From assembly GCA_965227535.1 (NCBI GenBank), contig OZ245761.1:1054001-1118000 (forward strand): a DNA stretch of 64,000 nt, read 5' to 3'. The stretch comes from SZUA-430 sp965227535. GTDB taxonomy: Bacteria > Pseudomonadota > Alphaproteobacteria > Micropepsales > Micropepsaceae. Positions 53,340 to 61,510 of this stretch are shown here, piece by piece. The notes beneath the pieces are model-generated. The model was given only the letters and a program-made list of their open reading frames with translations, was not told the origin of the DNA and made no database searches. How positions within the stretch are numbered: the stretch's first letter is position 1; each line of letters opens with the position of its first letter. The position numbers and the translations under genes are program-made.

Positions 53340-54926
53340 ATGCGCCAAAAGTCACAAACGAAGGAAGGCTCGCCACTCAATGATATCCGGCGCGTCGCGC
53401 GGCGCACGTTTGCGATCAAACGACTACGCCCGGAGCAGGAACAGGCGATGCTCGCCATCCTTGGCGGGCGCGATGCGCTCGTGGCACTCCCCACCGGCTT
53501 CGGCAAATCGCTCATCTATCAAGTGCCGGCGATGATCTTGAAGCGGCCGACGGTCGTCGTCTCGCCGCTCATCGCGCTGATGGCCGATCAGGAGCGCTCG
53601 CTCCAGGCGCGCGGCGTGCCCGTCGTCACGTTTCACAGCCGCTTGCGCGTGGCCGAGCGCCGCGCCGCCGTCGAGCGGCTTGAGCGCGGCGGACACCTCG
53701 TCGTGCTCACGACGCCCGAGACGATCGAGTCGAAGACGATGGCACCGCTGATCGAGCGCGCGCGGCCGGCGCTACTGTGCGTCGACGAAGCGCACTGCAT
53801 CTCGGAGTGGGGCCACGATTTCCGTCCGTCCTACTTGCGGCTGAGCGCGGCGCGCGAACGGCTGGGCAATCCGCCGACGCTCGCACTGACGGCAACGGCG
53901 ACCCCGCGCGTACGCGATGACATCGTCGCGCGCCTATCACTCCGCAAGGCGTTGGTGCTGACCGCGCCCGCGCACCGCAAGTCGCTGCATCTCAGTGTCG
54001 AGGTCGTGCCGGGGCCGCAGAAGAACACGGCCGCCGGAAAACTCATCAAGGGCCTGCGCCGGCCCGGCATCATCTATTGCGCGACGACGGTCGCCGTCGA
54101 CCAACTCGCGAACGTGCTGAAGCGCGTCGGCATTCCGGTCGTGCGCTACCACGGCAAAATGTCGGCGGCCGATCGCGACGCCGCGCAGCGCCGCTTCATG
54201 GACCCGACGCGCCGCCTCATCATGGTGGCGACCAGCGCCTTCGGCATGGGCATCGACAAGCCGAACATCCGCTACATCGTGCACTATCACGCGCCGGGAT
54301 CGCTCGAGCAGTATGTGCAAGAGGCCGGGCGCGCCGGCCGCGACGGCAACCCTGCCGACTGCGTGCTGCTGTTCGACGAAGCCGACCTCGACATCCAGGA
54401 ACACCTTCAAGCGCTGAGCCGCCCGAGCGTGCGCCACCTTTTGGGACTCGAAAAAGCGCTCGTGGCCTGGGCCGAGGAAAGCCGCACGCCGACGGCGGCG
54501 ACGCTCGCGTTCTCCGCCGGCGTGCCCGCGCGGATCGCCGAAGCGTTGCTCGTCGATCTCGAGGACGCGGGCCTCATCACGCACAACAAGGACAAAGCCA
54601 TCGCCATCGCGGGCTCGCTGCCGGCATTTCGCGCCGGCGCACGCGACCTCGTCGCGAAAGTGAAAACCGCGCAGTTCGAAGGCGAGCGCAAACTCAAAAC
54701 CGTCGCCGCCTACGCCACGTCACAGGAATGCCGAAGCGTCTTCATCCGGCGATACTTCGGCGAAGACAACCCACCGCGCTGCGGCACCTGCGACCGCTGC
54801 CGCCAAACTGCAATACCGGTCCTGACCGCGAGCGCGCCGCCGCCTGAACGAAAGCGCCGGCGACGCCGTCGCTCAAAGCGGCGCACGCCCGGCGTTACGA
54901 CACCCAAGCGCACGCCTCATCCTTGA
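53340..54926 (+). CDS. RecQ-like ATP-dependent DNA helicase (short form)
   Basis: 528 residues from MRQKSQTKEGS. SF2 motifs: Q/motif 0 LRPEQEQAM, motif I PTGFGKSLIYQ, motif II VDEAHCISEWGHDFRP, motif III LTATATPRV, motif V FGMGIDKPNIRYIVHY, motif VI QEAGRAGRDG. The RecQ zinc-binding domain is shortened: C in SQECRSVFIRRYFGE and CGTCDRC. No HRDC domain; instead a very basic tail (RKRRRRRRSKRR). Unwinds DNA with 3'-5' polarity in repair. Codon use is core-like, so this gene is probably not part of the AT-rich patch. Confidence 0.9.
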   Translation: MRQKSQTKEGSPLNDIRRVARRTFAIKRLRPEQEQAMLAILGGRDALVALPTGFGKSLIYQVPAMILKRPTVVVSPLIALMADQERSLQARGVPVVTFHSRLRVAERRAAVERLERGGHLVVLTTPETIESKTMAPLIERARPALLCVDEAHCISEWGHDFRPSYLRLSAARERLGNPPTLALTATATPRVRDDIVARLSLRKALVLTAPAHRKSLHLSVEVVPGPQKNTAAGKLIKGLRRPGIIYCATTVAVDQLANVLKRVGIPVVRYHGKMSAADRDAAQRRFMDPTRRLIMVATSAFGMGIDKPNIRYIVHYHAPGSLEQYVQEAGRAGRDGNPADCVLLFDEADLDIQEHLQALSRPSVRHLLGLEKALVAWAEESRTPTAATLAFSAGVPARIAEALLVDLEDAGLITHNKDKAIAIAGSLPAFRAGARDLVAKVKTAQFEGERKLKTVAAYATSQECRSVFIRRYFGEDNPPRCGTCDRCRQTAIPVLTASAPPPERKRRRRRRSKRRTPGVTTPKRTPHP

Positions 54927-55035
54927 AGTTCCCTCAGGGAACCGCCGATCTTTGGATACTTAAGTATGTAGTTTAACGGTCCGCTAGCGCGCCGCTTCGC
55001 ATACTCCCGCGTCAGCAAAAGGCAGTGGGGCGGCG
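54927..55035. other. Short intergenic region before the kinase operon
   Basis: 109 bases. GTTCCC-TCA-GGGAAC at 54928-54942 could be a weak terminator for the helicase gene. TTAAGTATGTAGTTTAAC is AT-rich for this genome and may belong to the promoter of the following operon. Confidence 0.35.
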
Positions 55036-55455
55036 ATGTTGAAGCGAAATCCAATGGCGCGTCGCGTTCGGCATCTTTGCGCGGCGCTTGTTGCGGCGTG
55101 CGCGCTGTCGGCGTGTGAGCATTTGCCGAGCTTTGATAGCCCGGCCTCTAAAACGACCGCCACGCAGCCCGCGCCGAAGAAGCAGTCGGCGCCGCGCAAG
55201 AAAGCAACGGCCGCCGTCGCTCTGCGCAGCTCACAAGCCGACCCGGCACAAACCGAAGCCGTTCAACAGCGCGGCCCGGCGCACGCCGCCGCCTTGCGCG
55301 CGACCGCGCTCGATCAACTCAACAACGGCGAAGTCGACGGCGCGGTGACCAATCTGAAGGCCGCGCGCGAACTCGACCCGGCGAACACGCTCATTCAGCG
55401 CGATCTCGAACGTGCGCTGCGCATCCGCGCGACGGTGTCGGCGCAAACCAAATGA
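55036..55455 (+). CDS. TPR-like lipoprotein, first gene of the kinase operon
   Basis: 139 residues. A lipobox CALSAC (Cys27) follows a basic start. A Lys/Thr/Pro-rich linker leads to a TPR-like helical region (RATALDQLNNGEVDGAVTNLKAARELDPANTLIQRDLERAL, split here by turns). Its stop overlaps the kinase ATG (ATGA), so the two are coupled. It may present a signal to the kinase on the periplasmic side, as TagQ-type lipoproteins do in T6SS regulation, though it is not clearly TagQ. Confidence 0.75.
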   Translation: MLKRNPMARRVRHLCAALVAACALSACEHLPSFDSPASKTTATQPAPKKQSAPRKKATAAVALRSSQADPAQTEAVQQRGPAHAAALRATALDQLNNGEVDGAVTNLKAARELDPANTLIQRDLERALRIRATVSAQTK

Positions 55456-57167
55456 AGACGCTCGGCCGATACGAAATTCGCGATTGCATCGGTGAAGGTG
55501 CGATGGCGAACGTCTATCGCGCCTTCGATCCGCAGATAAACCGCGTGCTCGCCATCAAGGTGTTGAAGCGCGAGCTGTGCGACAACAAAGAACTCGCCGC
55601 CCGCTTCATGCGCGAGGCAAGCGCCGCGGGCGTCCTCTCCCACCCGAACATCGTCACCATCTACGACGTCGGCCAGGCGGACGGTTTCCCCTACATCGCC
55701 ATGGAACTGCTCGAGGGCAAGCCGCTCGACACCGTCGACGGCAAGCTGCAGGTGCAAACCGCGATGGCGATCGGCGTACAGCTGACGGAAGCGTTGAGCT
55801 ATGCGCACGGCCTGGGCGTCATTCACCGCGACATCAAACCGTCGAACATCATGCTGGCCAAGGACGGCGCGTCGATCAAGATCCTCGACTTCGGCATCGC
55901 GCGCATCAGCGATACGGAACGCGCACACGACGAAGCCGGCGCGCTGAAAACGCAATTCGGCCAGGTGCTGGGCACGCCGCGCTACATGAGCCCGGAACAG
56001 GCGCTGGGCGAAGAACTCGACGGACGCTCGGATCTGTTTTCGGTAGGCCTCGTCCTCTACGAACTCATCACCGGCGAAAAGGCGTTCGCAGGCTCGAACG
56101 CGACCACACTGGGATTGCAGATCGCGCTCAAAGATCCCGTCCCCATCGCCGACCTCACACCCGATTGCCCGCGCGGCCTGCACCTCATCGTCAACAAGCT
56201 GCTCGCCAAAAAACCGCATCAGCGTTACGCCGACGGCGGTCAGGCCGCCGAGGCTCTGCGCCGCGAACAAGCCATCTACGCCGGCCAGCTTGACGCCCGC
56301 GGGCGCAGCCGCAACCTGCCCCTGCAGGTGCGCGTCACCCTGATTGCGACGAGCGTCGTCGCGCTGGTACTGCTCGCCGCCATCGGCACCGTGCTCGTCC
56401 GCCAATACGCGGCGATCGAACATTTGGCACTGACCTCGGGCTCATCCATCGCCTCATTCGTGGCCAGCAACGGGGCGCTGCACGTCGTGGACAACGCCGC
56501 CCGCCCGCTCCCCGAGCGCGATTGGGTCCCGCTGCAAGCCTTCGTCAAATCCGTTTCGCAAGACCGCAACGTCGAGCAGATGACCTTCGTCGACGACGAA
56601 GGCATCGTGCGCGCGGCGACCGACGCGACGCGCATCGGCAAACGCTACGACGCGCCCGCCGGCGAAACCCTCATCCGCCGCGACGCCAACCTTCAGATCA
56701 CCGCAACCCCGGCGGCCGCGGACGGACACACCGCGTTCCGCTTCGTCCACCCCATCACCTACGCCGGCCGCACCTTCGGCAGGCTCGACATCAGCGTCAG
56801 CAACAGCGAGTCCGAGGCGGCGGCGGCATTGTCGCGCACACTGCTGATCGCGCTCGGCGTCCTGATGCTCATCGTCGTGTGCGCCGTCAGCTACGCCATC
56901 GCCGTCTTGCTCATGCGCCCGATCGAGCGCCTGAAAGCCGCCCTGCGCGAAGGCGCGTCGGGCAATGCCGACGTCCGCATCGCCCAACTGCGCAACGACG
57001 AATTCGGCGACCTGTTCGACGCCTTCAACAGCTACGCCGCCGCCATGCAGGAACGCATCGAGGCCGAACGCGGCCTTAACGTCCGCGCGCTCGAAAACCC
57101 AGACGCCACCCGGATAGTCCCACCCCAACCTGCGGCGACGAAGGTCGCAGCGACACAAGCGAGGTAG
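55452..57167 (+). CDS. Membrane Ser/Thr protein kinase with C-terminal sensor and HAMP
   Basis: 571 residues. Hanks-type kinase at residues 7-265: glycine loop IGEGAMANVY (13-22), Lys36 in LAIKVLK, catalytic VIHRDIKPSN (Asp127), DFG 146-148, GTPRYMSPEQ and DLFSVGLVLYELITG. A helix (VRVTLIATSVVALVLLAAIGTV) leads to a periplasmic domain of about 135 residues. A second helix (LLIALGVLMLIVVCAVSYAIAV) ends in a HAMP-like segment (RPIERLKAALREG...DEFGDLFDAFNSY). Placing the kinase before a sensor and HAMP is unusual. Followed after five bases by an FHA protein and a PP2C phosphatase, its likely readers and erasers. Confidence 0.9.
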   Translation: MKTLGRYEIRDCIGEGAMANVYRAFDPQINRVLAIKVLKRELCDNKELAARFMREASAAGVLSHPNIVTIYDVGQADGFPYIAMELLEGKPLDTVDGKLQVQTAMAIGVQLTEALSYAHGLGVIHRDIKPSNIMLAKDGASIKILDFGIARISDTERAHDEAGALKTQFGQVLGTPRYMSPEQALGEELDGRSDLFSVGLVLYELITGEKAFAGSNATTLGLQIALKDPVPIADLTPDCPRGLHLIVNKLLAKKPHQRYADGGQAAEALRREQAIYAGQLDARGRSRNLPLQVRVTLIATSVVALVLLAAIGTVLVRQYAAIEHLALTSGSSIASFVASNGALHVVDNAARPLPERDWVPLQAFVKSVSQDRNVEQMTFVDDEGIVRAATDATRIGKRYDAPAGETLIRRDANLQITATPAAADGHTAFRFVHPITYAGRTFGRLDISVSNSESEAAAALSRTLLIALGVLMLIVVCAVSYAIAVLLMRPIERLKAALREGASGNADVRIAQLRNDEFGDLFDAFNSYAAAMQERIEAERGLNVRALENPDATRIVPPQPAATKVAATQAR

Positions 57168-57172
57168 GCGTC

Positions 57173-58261
57173 GTGCACACGCTAAAGCTCTATAACCGAA
57201 AGAACCCCGGCGAACCGATCGATGCGCGAACGCTCACCCAAGGCGATCTCGCCATCGGGCGCGACGCGAACGCAGGCTGGACGATCGTGGATCCGACGGC
57301 GCAGCTTTCGCGCCTGCACTGCATCCTCGCCGTCGCCGACGGGCGTCTGACGCTGCAAGACCTAAGCTCGAACGGCGTCTTCATCGACGACGAGTACACA
57401 CGCGCGCCGTATCGCGATCCGACGGTGCTGGCGGCGAACGCAAAGCTGTTCCTCGGCCCATACATGATCACCGTCGAACCGAGCACCGAGGCGCCGCCGT
57501 CGCAGACTCAAATCGGCGAACCGCCCAGCCTCTTCCGCCCCGCCCTGCTCAGCATGGACGCGATCTCGATCCCCGACGATTGGACGGCGATTGCCGAGCA
57601 ACCGTTGCCGACCGAACCCCGCGCCGTCAGTTCCCTGGAGGCGTCAAAGAAACCGGCGTCCCCCGCCTTCGCCGCCTTCTGCGCCGGCGCCAAACTCGAC
57701 CCGCGCGATTTTGCGGACGAGGACGAAGCCGATGTCATGCGCCGCGTCGGCGCGGTCTATCAAGCAACGGTCATCGGCCTCTCGACACTGATGAACCAGC
57801 GCCAGGTGGACAAGCAAGACTTCGGCATCGACAAGACGAAGATCGGTCAGACCGAAAACAACCCGTTCAAGTTCAGCGCGACGAGTCGTTTGGGCGCCGA
57901 CGTCTTGCGCCATCACAAGCGCGGCTTCGTCACGGGACCGGAGGCTGTGAAATCCGCGTTCGTCGACATCAAGAAGCACCTGATCTCGATGTTGGCCGGT
58001 TCGCGCAGCATCCTGACCCTGGCGCTTGACGCTCTGAGTCCGGAACGCATCGATCAAAGCCTGCGCGGCGAAAGCTTCTTCTTGGGCAGCAAGGGTGGCG
58101 CTGCCTGGAAAGAATACGAAAAGAACTACGCCGCCTTCCGCATGGAAACACTGACCAACCCGCGCGGTTCGGTCGACACCGCCTTCCGTGCCGCCTACGC
58201 CCGTCAGCTCCAGGAACTTGAAGAGGCGAGCAAGCTTTGCGAGCCCCAATCCAAAAGCTGA
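57173..58261 (+). CDS. FHA-domain protein, TagH-like (type VI secretion associated)
   Basis: 362 residues from a GTG preceded by GAGGTAGG. The N-terminal FHA domain shows the phosphothreonine-binding set: LAIGRDANAGW, QLSRLHCIL, DLSSNGVFIDD. After an acidic/Pro linker the C-terminal half (about 160-362) matches TagH/ImpI-type proteins: FCAGAKLDPRDF, VYQATVIGLSTLMNQR, NPFKFSATSRLGADVL, FVDIKKHLISMLAGSR, WKEYEKNYAAFRME, FRAAYARQLQEL. In T6SS gene clusters it is phosphorylated by the PpkA kinase. No T6SS structural genes are present in this window. Confidence 0.85.
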   Translation: MHTLKLYNRKNPGEPIDARTLTQGDLAIGRDANAGWTIVDPTAQLSRLHCILAVADGRLTLQDLSSNGVFIDDEYTRAPYRDPTVLAANAKLFLGPYMITVEPSTEAPPSQTQIGEPPSLFRPALLSMDAISIPDDWTAIAEQPLPTEPRAVSSLEASKKPASPAFAAFCAGAKLDPRDFADEDEADVMRRVGAVYQATVIGLSTLMNQRQVDKQDFGIDKTKIGQTENNPFKFSATSRLGADVLRHHKRGFVTGPEAVKSAFVDIKKHLISMLAGSRSILTLALDALSPERIDQSLRGESFFLGSKGGAAWKEYEKNYAAFRMETLTNPRGSVDTAFRAAYARQLQELEEASKLCEPQSKS

Positions 58262-58950
58262 ACGCGGCCCACGCGTTTCAGTCTTCGGCGCGCTCGCACG
58301 TGGGCTGCGTCCGCGCGCTCAACGAAGATGCGATTCTCGACCGCCCGGACATCGGTCTGTGGGCGGTCGCCGACGGTATGGGCGGCCACAACGCCGGCGA
58401 GATCGCCAGCGCGGTCGTGATCGAAGAGCTGTCGCACGGCACAAACGTCACCGAGCACCTGCAACGCGCAAACCGCCGCCTTCTTGCCCATGCCGCGCAA
58501 ACCAGGTCCGGCGCCATCGGGTCGACGGTGGTCGTACTGCGCATCGAACCGACGCGCTTCAGCTGCTTCTGGGCCGGCGACAGCCGCGCCTACCTCCTGC
58601 GCGACGACCGCCTCATGAGGCTGACGCACGACCACAGCGCCGTCCAAGAACTCGTCGACGCGGGCCGCATCACGCCCACCGAGGCCGTCCACCATCCGCA
58701 AGCGCACGTCATCACGCGCGCAGTCGGTGCGGAGCAAACGCTCTCCGTGGATTGCCGCGACGGACCGATCAGCGCGAGCGACACATTCCTGCTCTGCTCG
58801 GACGGACTATCCAATTTGATCCGGGACAGTGAACTGGCCGACGCCGCGAAAATGACCGACCTAGACGCCGCCGCCGACGCGCTCCTGACTCTCGCTCTGC
58901 AGCGAAACGCCCCCGACAATGTGTCGGTGATACTGGTTCGAGCGCCTTAG
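58237..58950 (+). CDS. PP2C-family Ser/Thr phosphatase (PppA/Stp-like)
   Basis: 237 residues from a TTG that overlaps the FHA gene by 25 bases; no better ATG exists. All metal-ligand motifs are intact: HVGCVRALNEDA, WAVADGMGGHNAGE, WAGDSRAYLLR, LTHDHSAVQEL, LLCSDGLSNLI, APDNVSVILVR. It should remove phosphates placed by the kinase. The order lipoprotein-kinase-FHA-phosphatase is that of threonine-phosphorylation pathways. The 3' end overlaps the convergent membrane gene by 90 bases. Confidence 0.92.
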   Translation: MRAPIQKLNAAHAFQSSARSHVGCVRALNEDAILDRPDIGLWAVADGMGGHNAGEIASAVVIEELSHGTNVTEHLQRANRRLLAHAAQTRSGAIGSTVVVLRIEPTRFSCFWAGDSRAYLLRDDRLMRLTHDHSAVQELVDAGRITPTEAVHHPQAHVITRAVGAEQTLSVDCRDGPISASDTFLLCSDGLSNLIRDSELADAAKMTDLDAAADALLTLALQRNAPDNVSVILVRAP

Positions 58951-59442
58951 CGCCGGAAACAAAAACACCATCGGCTCGACCAAATCGCGCGTCACGTGCG
59001 GCGCAACGCCGTATGCGATCAGGGCCACGAACAGCACGAGCAACCCCCACGCGACTGGCGCCGTCCGCCCTCGCAGATGAAGGAAACCGATCGTGCTGGC
59101 GATAAGGATCGGCACCGCGGCCGTGCCCCACGCCATTGCCTCGCCCAGCCAATGCGTGCTGCCGGTCCGAACGACCTGCACCATTTGCACAATCGACAGC
59201 GTCGGAATCACGATGAAATAGTGCGCCGTCTCGACGCTCGCGCGCCACGCGGCATCGGCAATGGGGCTTGCGCATTCCGTCCTGACGATGCCCAGAACGG
59301 TATAATGCGGCCAGCAGTTCTGATCGGCGTTGTAAGGCCCGGCAACGGCGATCGCCACCGCCCCGCCGACGACGACATAAACAAGAAACGCAGCGCAAAA
59401 TCCGCCGATGATACCGCGCGCGGTCGCCAACCCCTGCCCCAT
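58861..59442 (-). CDS. Multi-pass membrane protein, unknown
   Basis: 193 residues from MGQGLATARG after GGGGGGTGG. About four to five helices are seen (GGFCAAFLVYVVVGGAVAIA; AHYFIVIPTLSIVQMVQVV; AWGTAAVPILIASTIGFLHL; VAWGLLVLFVALIAYGV). A Cys-containing loop (DQNCWPHYTVLGIVRTEC) lies between the first two. The C-terminus overlaps the end of the PP2C gene on the other strand by 90 bases; the last 30 or so residues may be poorly constrained. Family not recognised. Confidence 0.55.
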   Translation of the reverse strand: MGQGLATARGIIGGFCAAFLVYVVVGGAVAIAVAGPYNADQNCWPHYTVLGIVRTECASPIADAAWRASVETAHYFIVIPTLSIVQMVQVVRTGSTHWLGEAMAWGTAAVPILIASTIGFLHLRGRTAPVAWGLLVLFVALIAYGVAPHVTRDLVEPMVFLFPALRRSNQYHRHIVGGVSLQSESQERVGGGV

Positions 59443-59506
59443 TGCCACCCCCCAAACGCCACGAGCAGTAAGCTTTGCATAGCGCGGGCAGAGGCAGAAG
59501 GCCGAC

Positions 59507-59890
59507 CTAGTCGCGTTCGAGATGCCGCCGCGCCAGCGCCAAATTGCGCACGTTCGACTTGAACGCGACGTCGAAAAGGTCGCCGAGAACCGGAATCGCG
59601 CCAACCACGAGGTCGAGCAGCACATTGCCGTACATGCGCACCCGCACAAGCATCGGCAGGCCCAGCCGCGACAACCGCTCGACGACATGGATGTTGGCGA
59701 GAAGCATCACCGCATCACCAACGCCGGGGATAAGGCCCACGATCGAATCCAACCCCACCCGCACATTGGTGCCGGGGATGGCGAACCAATTGTCGAGAAT
59801 TTCGACCAGCCGCTCGACCCGCCCAAGCTCTTCGTCGACGTCGATAACATCGATCACGCGACCGGGCGGAACAACATCTTGATGTGCCAT
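59507..59890 (-). CDS. DUF4112 domain protein
   Basis: 127 residues. The pattern RLVEILDNWFAIPGTNVRVGLDSIVGLIPGVGDAVMLLA (two loops, GTNVRVGLDSI and IPGVGD) with the second half VLLDLVVGAIPVLGDLFDVAFKSN is diagnostic of DUF4112, a small two- to three-helix membrane family. Function unknown. Single gene. Confidence 0.88.
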   Translation of the reverse strand: MAHQDVVPPGRVIDVIDVDEELGRVERLVEILDNWFAIPGTNVRVGLDSIVGLIPGVGDAVMLLANIHVVERLSRLGLPMLVRVRMYGNVLLDLVVGAIPVLGDLFDVAFKSNVRNLALARRHLERD

Positions 59891-60002
59891 GGCTCACCTG
59901 TGTGGGTGAACCTAAACGCCGCCTTGGCAACTAAGTTCCGTCGGGTTCTCAGCCGCCGCGTCTTAGTTGCTCGACGGCCGGACGCACTGCGGAAAACGCG
60001 CC

Positions 60003-60302
60003 TCAGCGCCTCTTCGCCGTCGTAGACCGCGCGCGCCTGCAAAGACGATCGATCTCGTCCTTGTCGCTTGCCGTCGACCAGATGCGCAGCAACGCCGTGT
60101 CGACGCCCAGTCCTTCAAGAGCATTGAGCACTTGGATCCAACCTGAACATGCGCCCGACGTCGCCACGGCGCGCGCCTTCGGCATCAGCACGTCTTTGCC
60201 GGCGCGGCCTGTCGCGACCTTGCGCGCCATGCGCCAGTTCTTCCGCTCGGCTGCGCGCGCGAAACGTTCGGGATGCAGGGCCTTCCAGGAAATCACGCTC
60301 AC
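60003..60302 (-). CDS. Small hypothetical protein
   Basis: About 99 residues from a GTG at 60302 with CGGAG eight bases upstream; a TTG at 60320 would add six. Basic N-terminus (KALHPERFARAAERKNWRMARKV) then a helical region (SGWIQVLNALEGLGVDTALLRIW; KDEIDRLCRRARS). Composition is natural and codon use core-like. No family recognised. Confidence 0.5.
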   Translation of the reverse strand: MSVISWKALHPERFARAAERKNWRMARKVATGRAGKDVLMPKARAVATSGACSGWIQVLNALEGLGVDTALLRIWSTASDKDEIDRLCRRARSTTAKRR

Positions 60303-60357
60303 CGAAGCGACTCCGTTCAACGGCGCTTAGGGTTCGTGATTTGTTCCATCATGTCAA

Positions 60358-60375
60358 TGCCCGCCGAAGCGGGCA
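60358..60375 (-). terminator. Terminator-like hairpin after the cell wall hydrolase
   Basis: On the minus strand TGCCCGC-TTCG-GCGGGCA is a perfect 7-bp stem with a stable UUCG loop, 22 bases after the stop at 60398. The following sequence (TTGACATG) is only weakly T-rich. Confidence 0.5.
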
Positions 60376-60397
60376 CGACAGTCTTTCCACAAGCGGC

Positions 60398-61141
60398 TTA
60401 GAGAAGCCGTCCGCGCTTCGGCCGATAGAAGATGTGCGAACCAATCTGCGCGACGCGCACCATGCCGCGCGCCCAGCGCGGCTTCACATAGTCCGCGTGA
60501 TAGAACGTGGCGCCACGCGAGACCGACCGCGCCTTGCCGCGGGTCAACATGACGGTCGCAGCGATCTTCTGAGCCTGCGCCCATTGCGAACCGTTGCGTG
60601 CGATATCCGGCGTGCGATCGCACGTGAACGAGAACTGACAACCCGTCTTGCGCTTTGACCCTTCGTAGACCACGCCGCAAATCGTGGACGGGCGCCCAGG
60701 CGTACGCGTCCGCGCCAGGACGACTTCGGCCACGGCCTTTTGTCCCTTCGCGCTTTCGCCGCGCGCTTCGAAATAGATCGCCGTCGCCAGGCAGTGCTTC
60801 TCACCTTGCGTCGCAGGTTCGTCGTTCGAAGCGACTTCAACACCGAGGTCGGGAACGATCGCAGCATCGGAATCGGTCGAGGCCGCGTCCACGCCAAGAT
60901 CGGGAACGATGGCCGGATCGACGGCCGCGACGGGATCGCCTGGACTATCCGACACCGGCTTCATCCCGATGCGGCCCGACTCGAACACGTACAAACCCGA
61001 CGGAAGTTCTTTAACGACATTGTCCGCCGGCGCCGCCGCCGCTTCGAATGTCGACAGGGACACAGTGAAAGCAAACGCCGCGGCCGCGGAAAAAACGGAC
61101 CGCCCAACAAAACGTTTAACGCGAACGAACGCGGTGAGCAT
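60398..61141 (-). CDS. SleB-type cell wall hydrolase
   Basis: 247 residues from MLTAFVRVKRF; the longer open frame upstream is not coding-like. Signal peptide (FAFTVSLSTFEAAAAP). Residues about 60-115 contain two near copies of PAIVPDLGV (DPAIVPDLGVDA and DAAIVPDLGVEV). The C-terminal hydrolase_2 domain has CLATAIYFEARGES (catalytic Glu), ICGVVYEGSKRKTGCQFSF and YHADYVKPRWARGM. Cuts peptidoglycan in the periplasm. Has a terminator-like hairpin after it. Confidence 0.9.
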   Translation of the reverse strand: MLTAFVRVKRFVGRSVFSAAAAFAFTVSLSTFEAAAAPADNVVKELPSGLYVFESGRIGMKPVSDSPGDPVAAVDPAIVPDLGVDAASTDSDAAIVPDLGVEVASNDEPATQGEKHCLATAIYFEARGESAKGQKAVAEVVLARTRTPGRPSTICGVVYEGSKRKTGCQFSFTCDRTPDIARNGSQWAQAQKIAATVMLTRGKARSVSRGATFYHADYVKPRWARGMVRVAQIGSHIFYRPKRGRLL

Positions 61142-61510
61142 CAATTTTTGACCTTCGGTTGTTGTTGCCGACGGACCGGACACCCCGCGCGAAGCCCGTG
61201 TCCGATCATGGGCGCCGCATGAATTCGTTTGGCGACGCCGAGAACCGATATGCGCAAGTCGTGCCGCGCGCGCTACCTGCCCCAAGCTGCAGGTCGCCGT
61301 TTATGATTTACAGATTCACGCTAAAACCCGCAGCGGTGCTGGCATTTCTGACGTACGCGACCATTTGTCATGACGAAGATTTAATCGCAAATAGCCGGAA
61401 CGATACCGCTGTTTCGTTTCGGGAACGCGAACTTGCAACGCTGGCGCGTCCCGTAACGCGACTTCAGTCGAGCGCCTTTGCGACGTCACGCCGGTTGGTT
61501 CAACAACGCG
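61142..61510. other. Intergenic region upstream of the cell wall hydrolase
   Basis: 369 bases with no supported gene. GGACAC...GTGTCC (about 61173-61192) can pair. The AT-rich stretch around 61365-61400 (CATTTGTCATGACGAAGATT) is the most promoter-like part. A perfect 18-bp palindrome GCGCTAGCGCGCTAGCGC at 61508-61525 spans the stop of the next gene. Confidence 0.4.

Noticed and set aside
54928..54942. GTTCCC-TCA-GGGAAC after the RecQ gene as terminator
   Set aside because: Six-pair stem without a T run; not strong enough for a separate terminator call.
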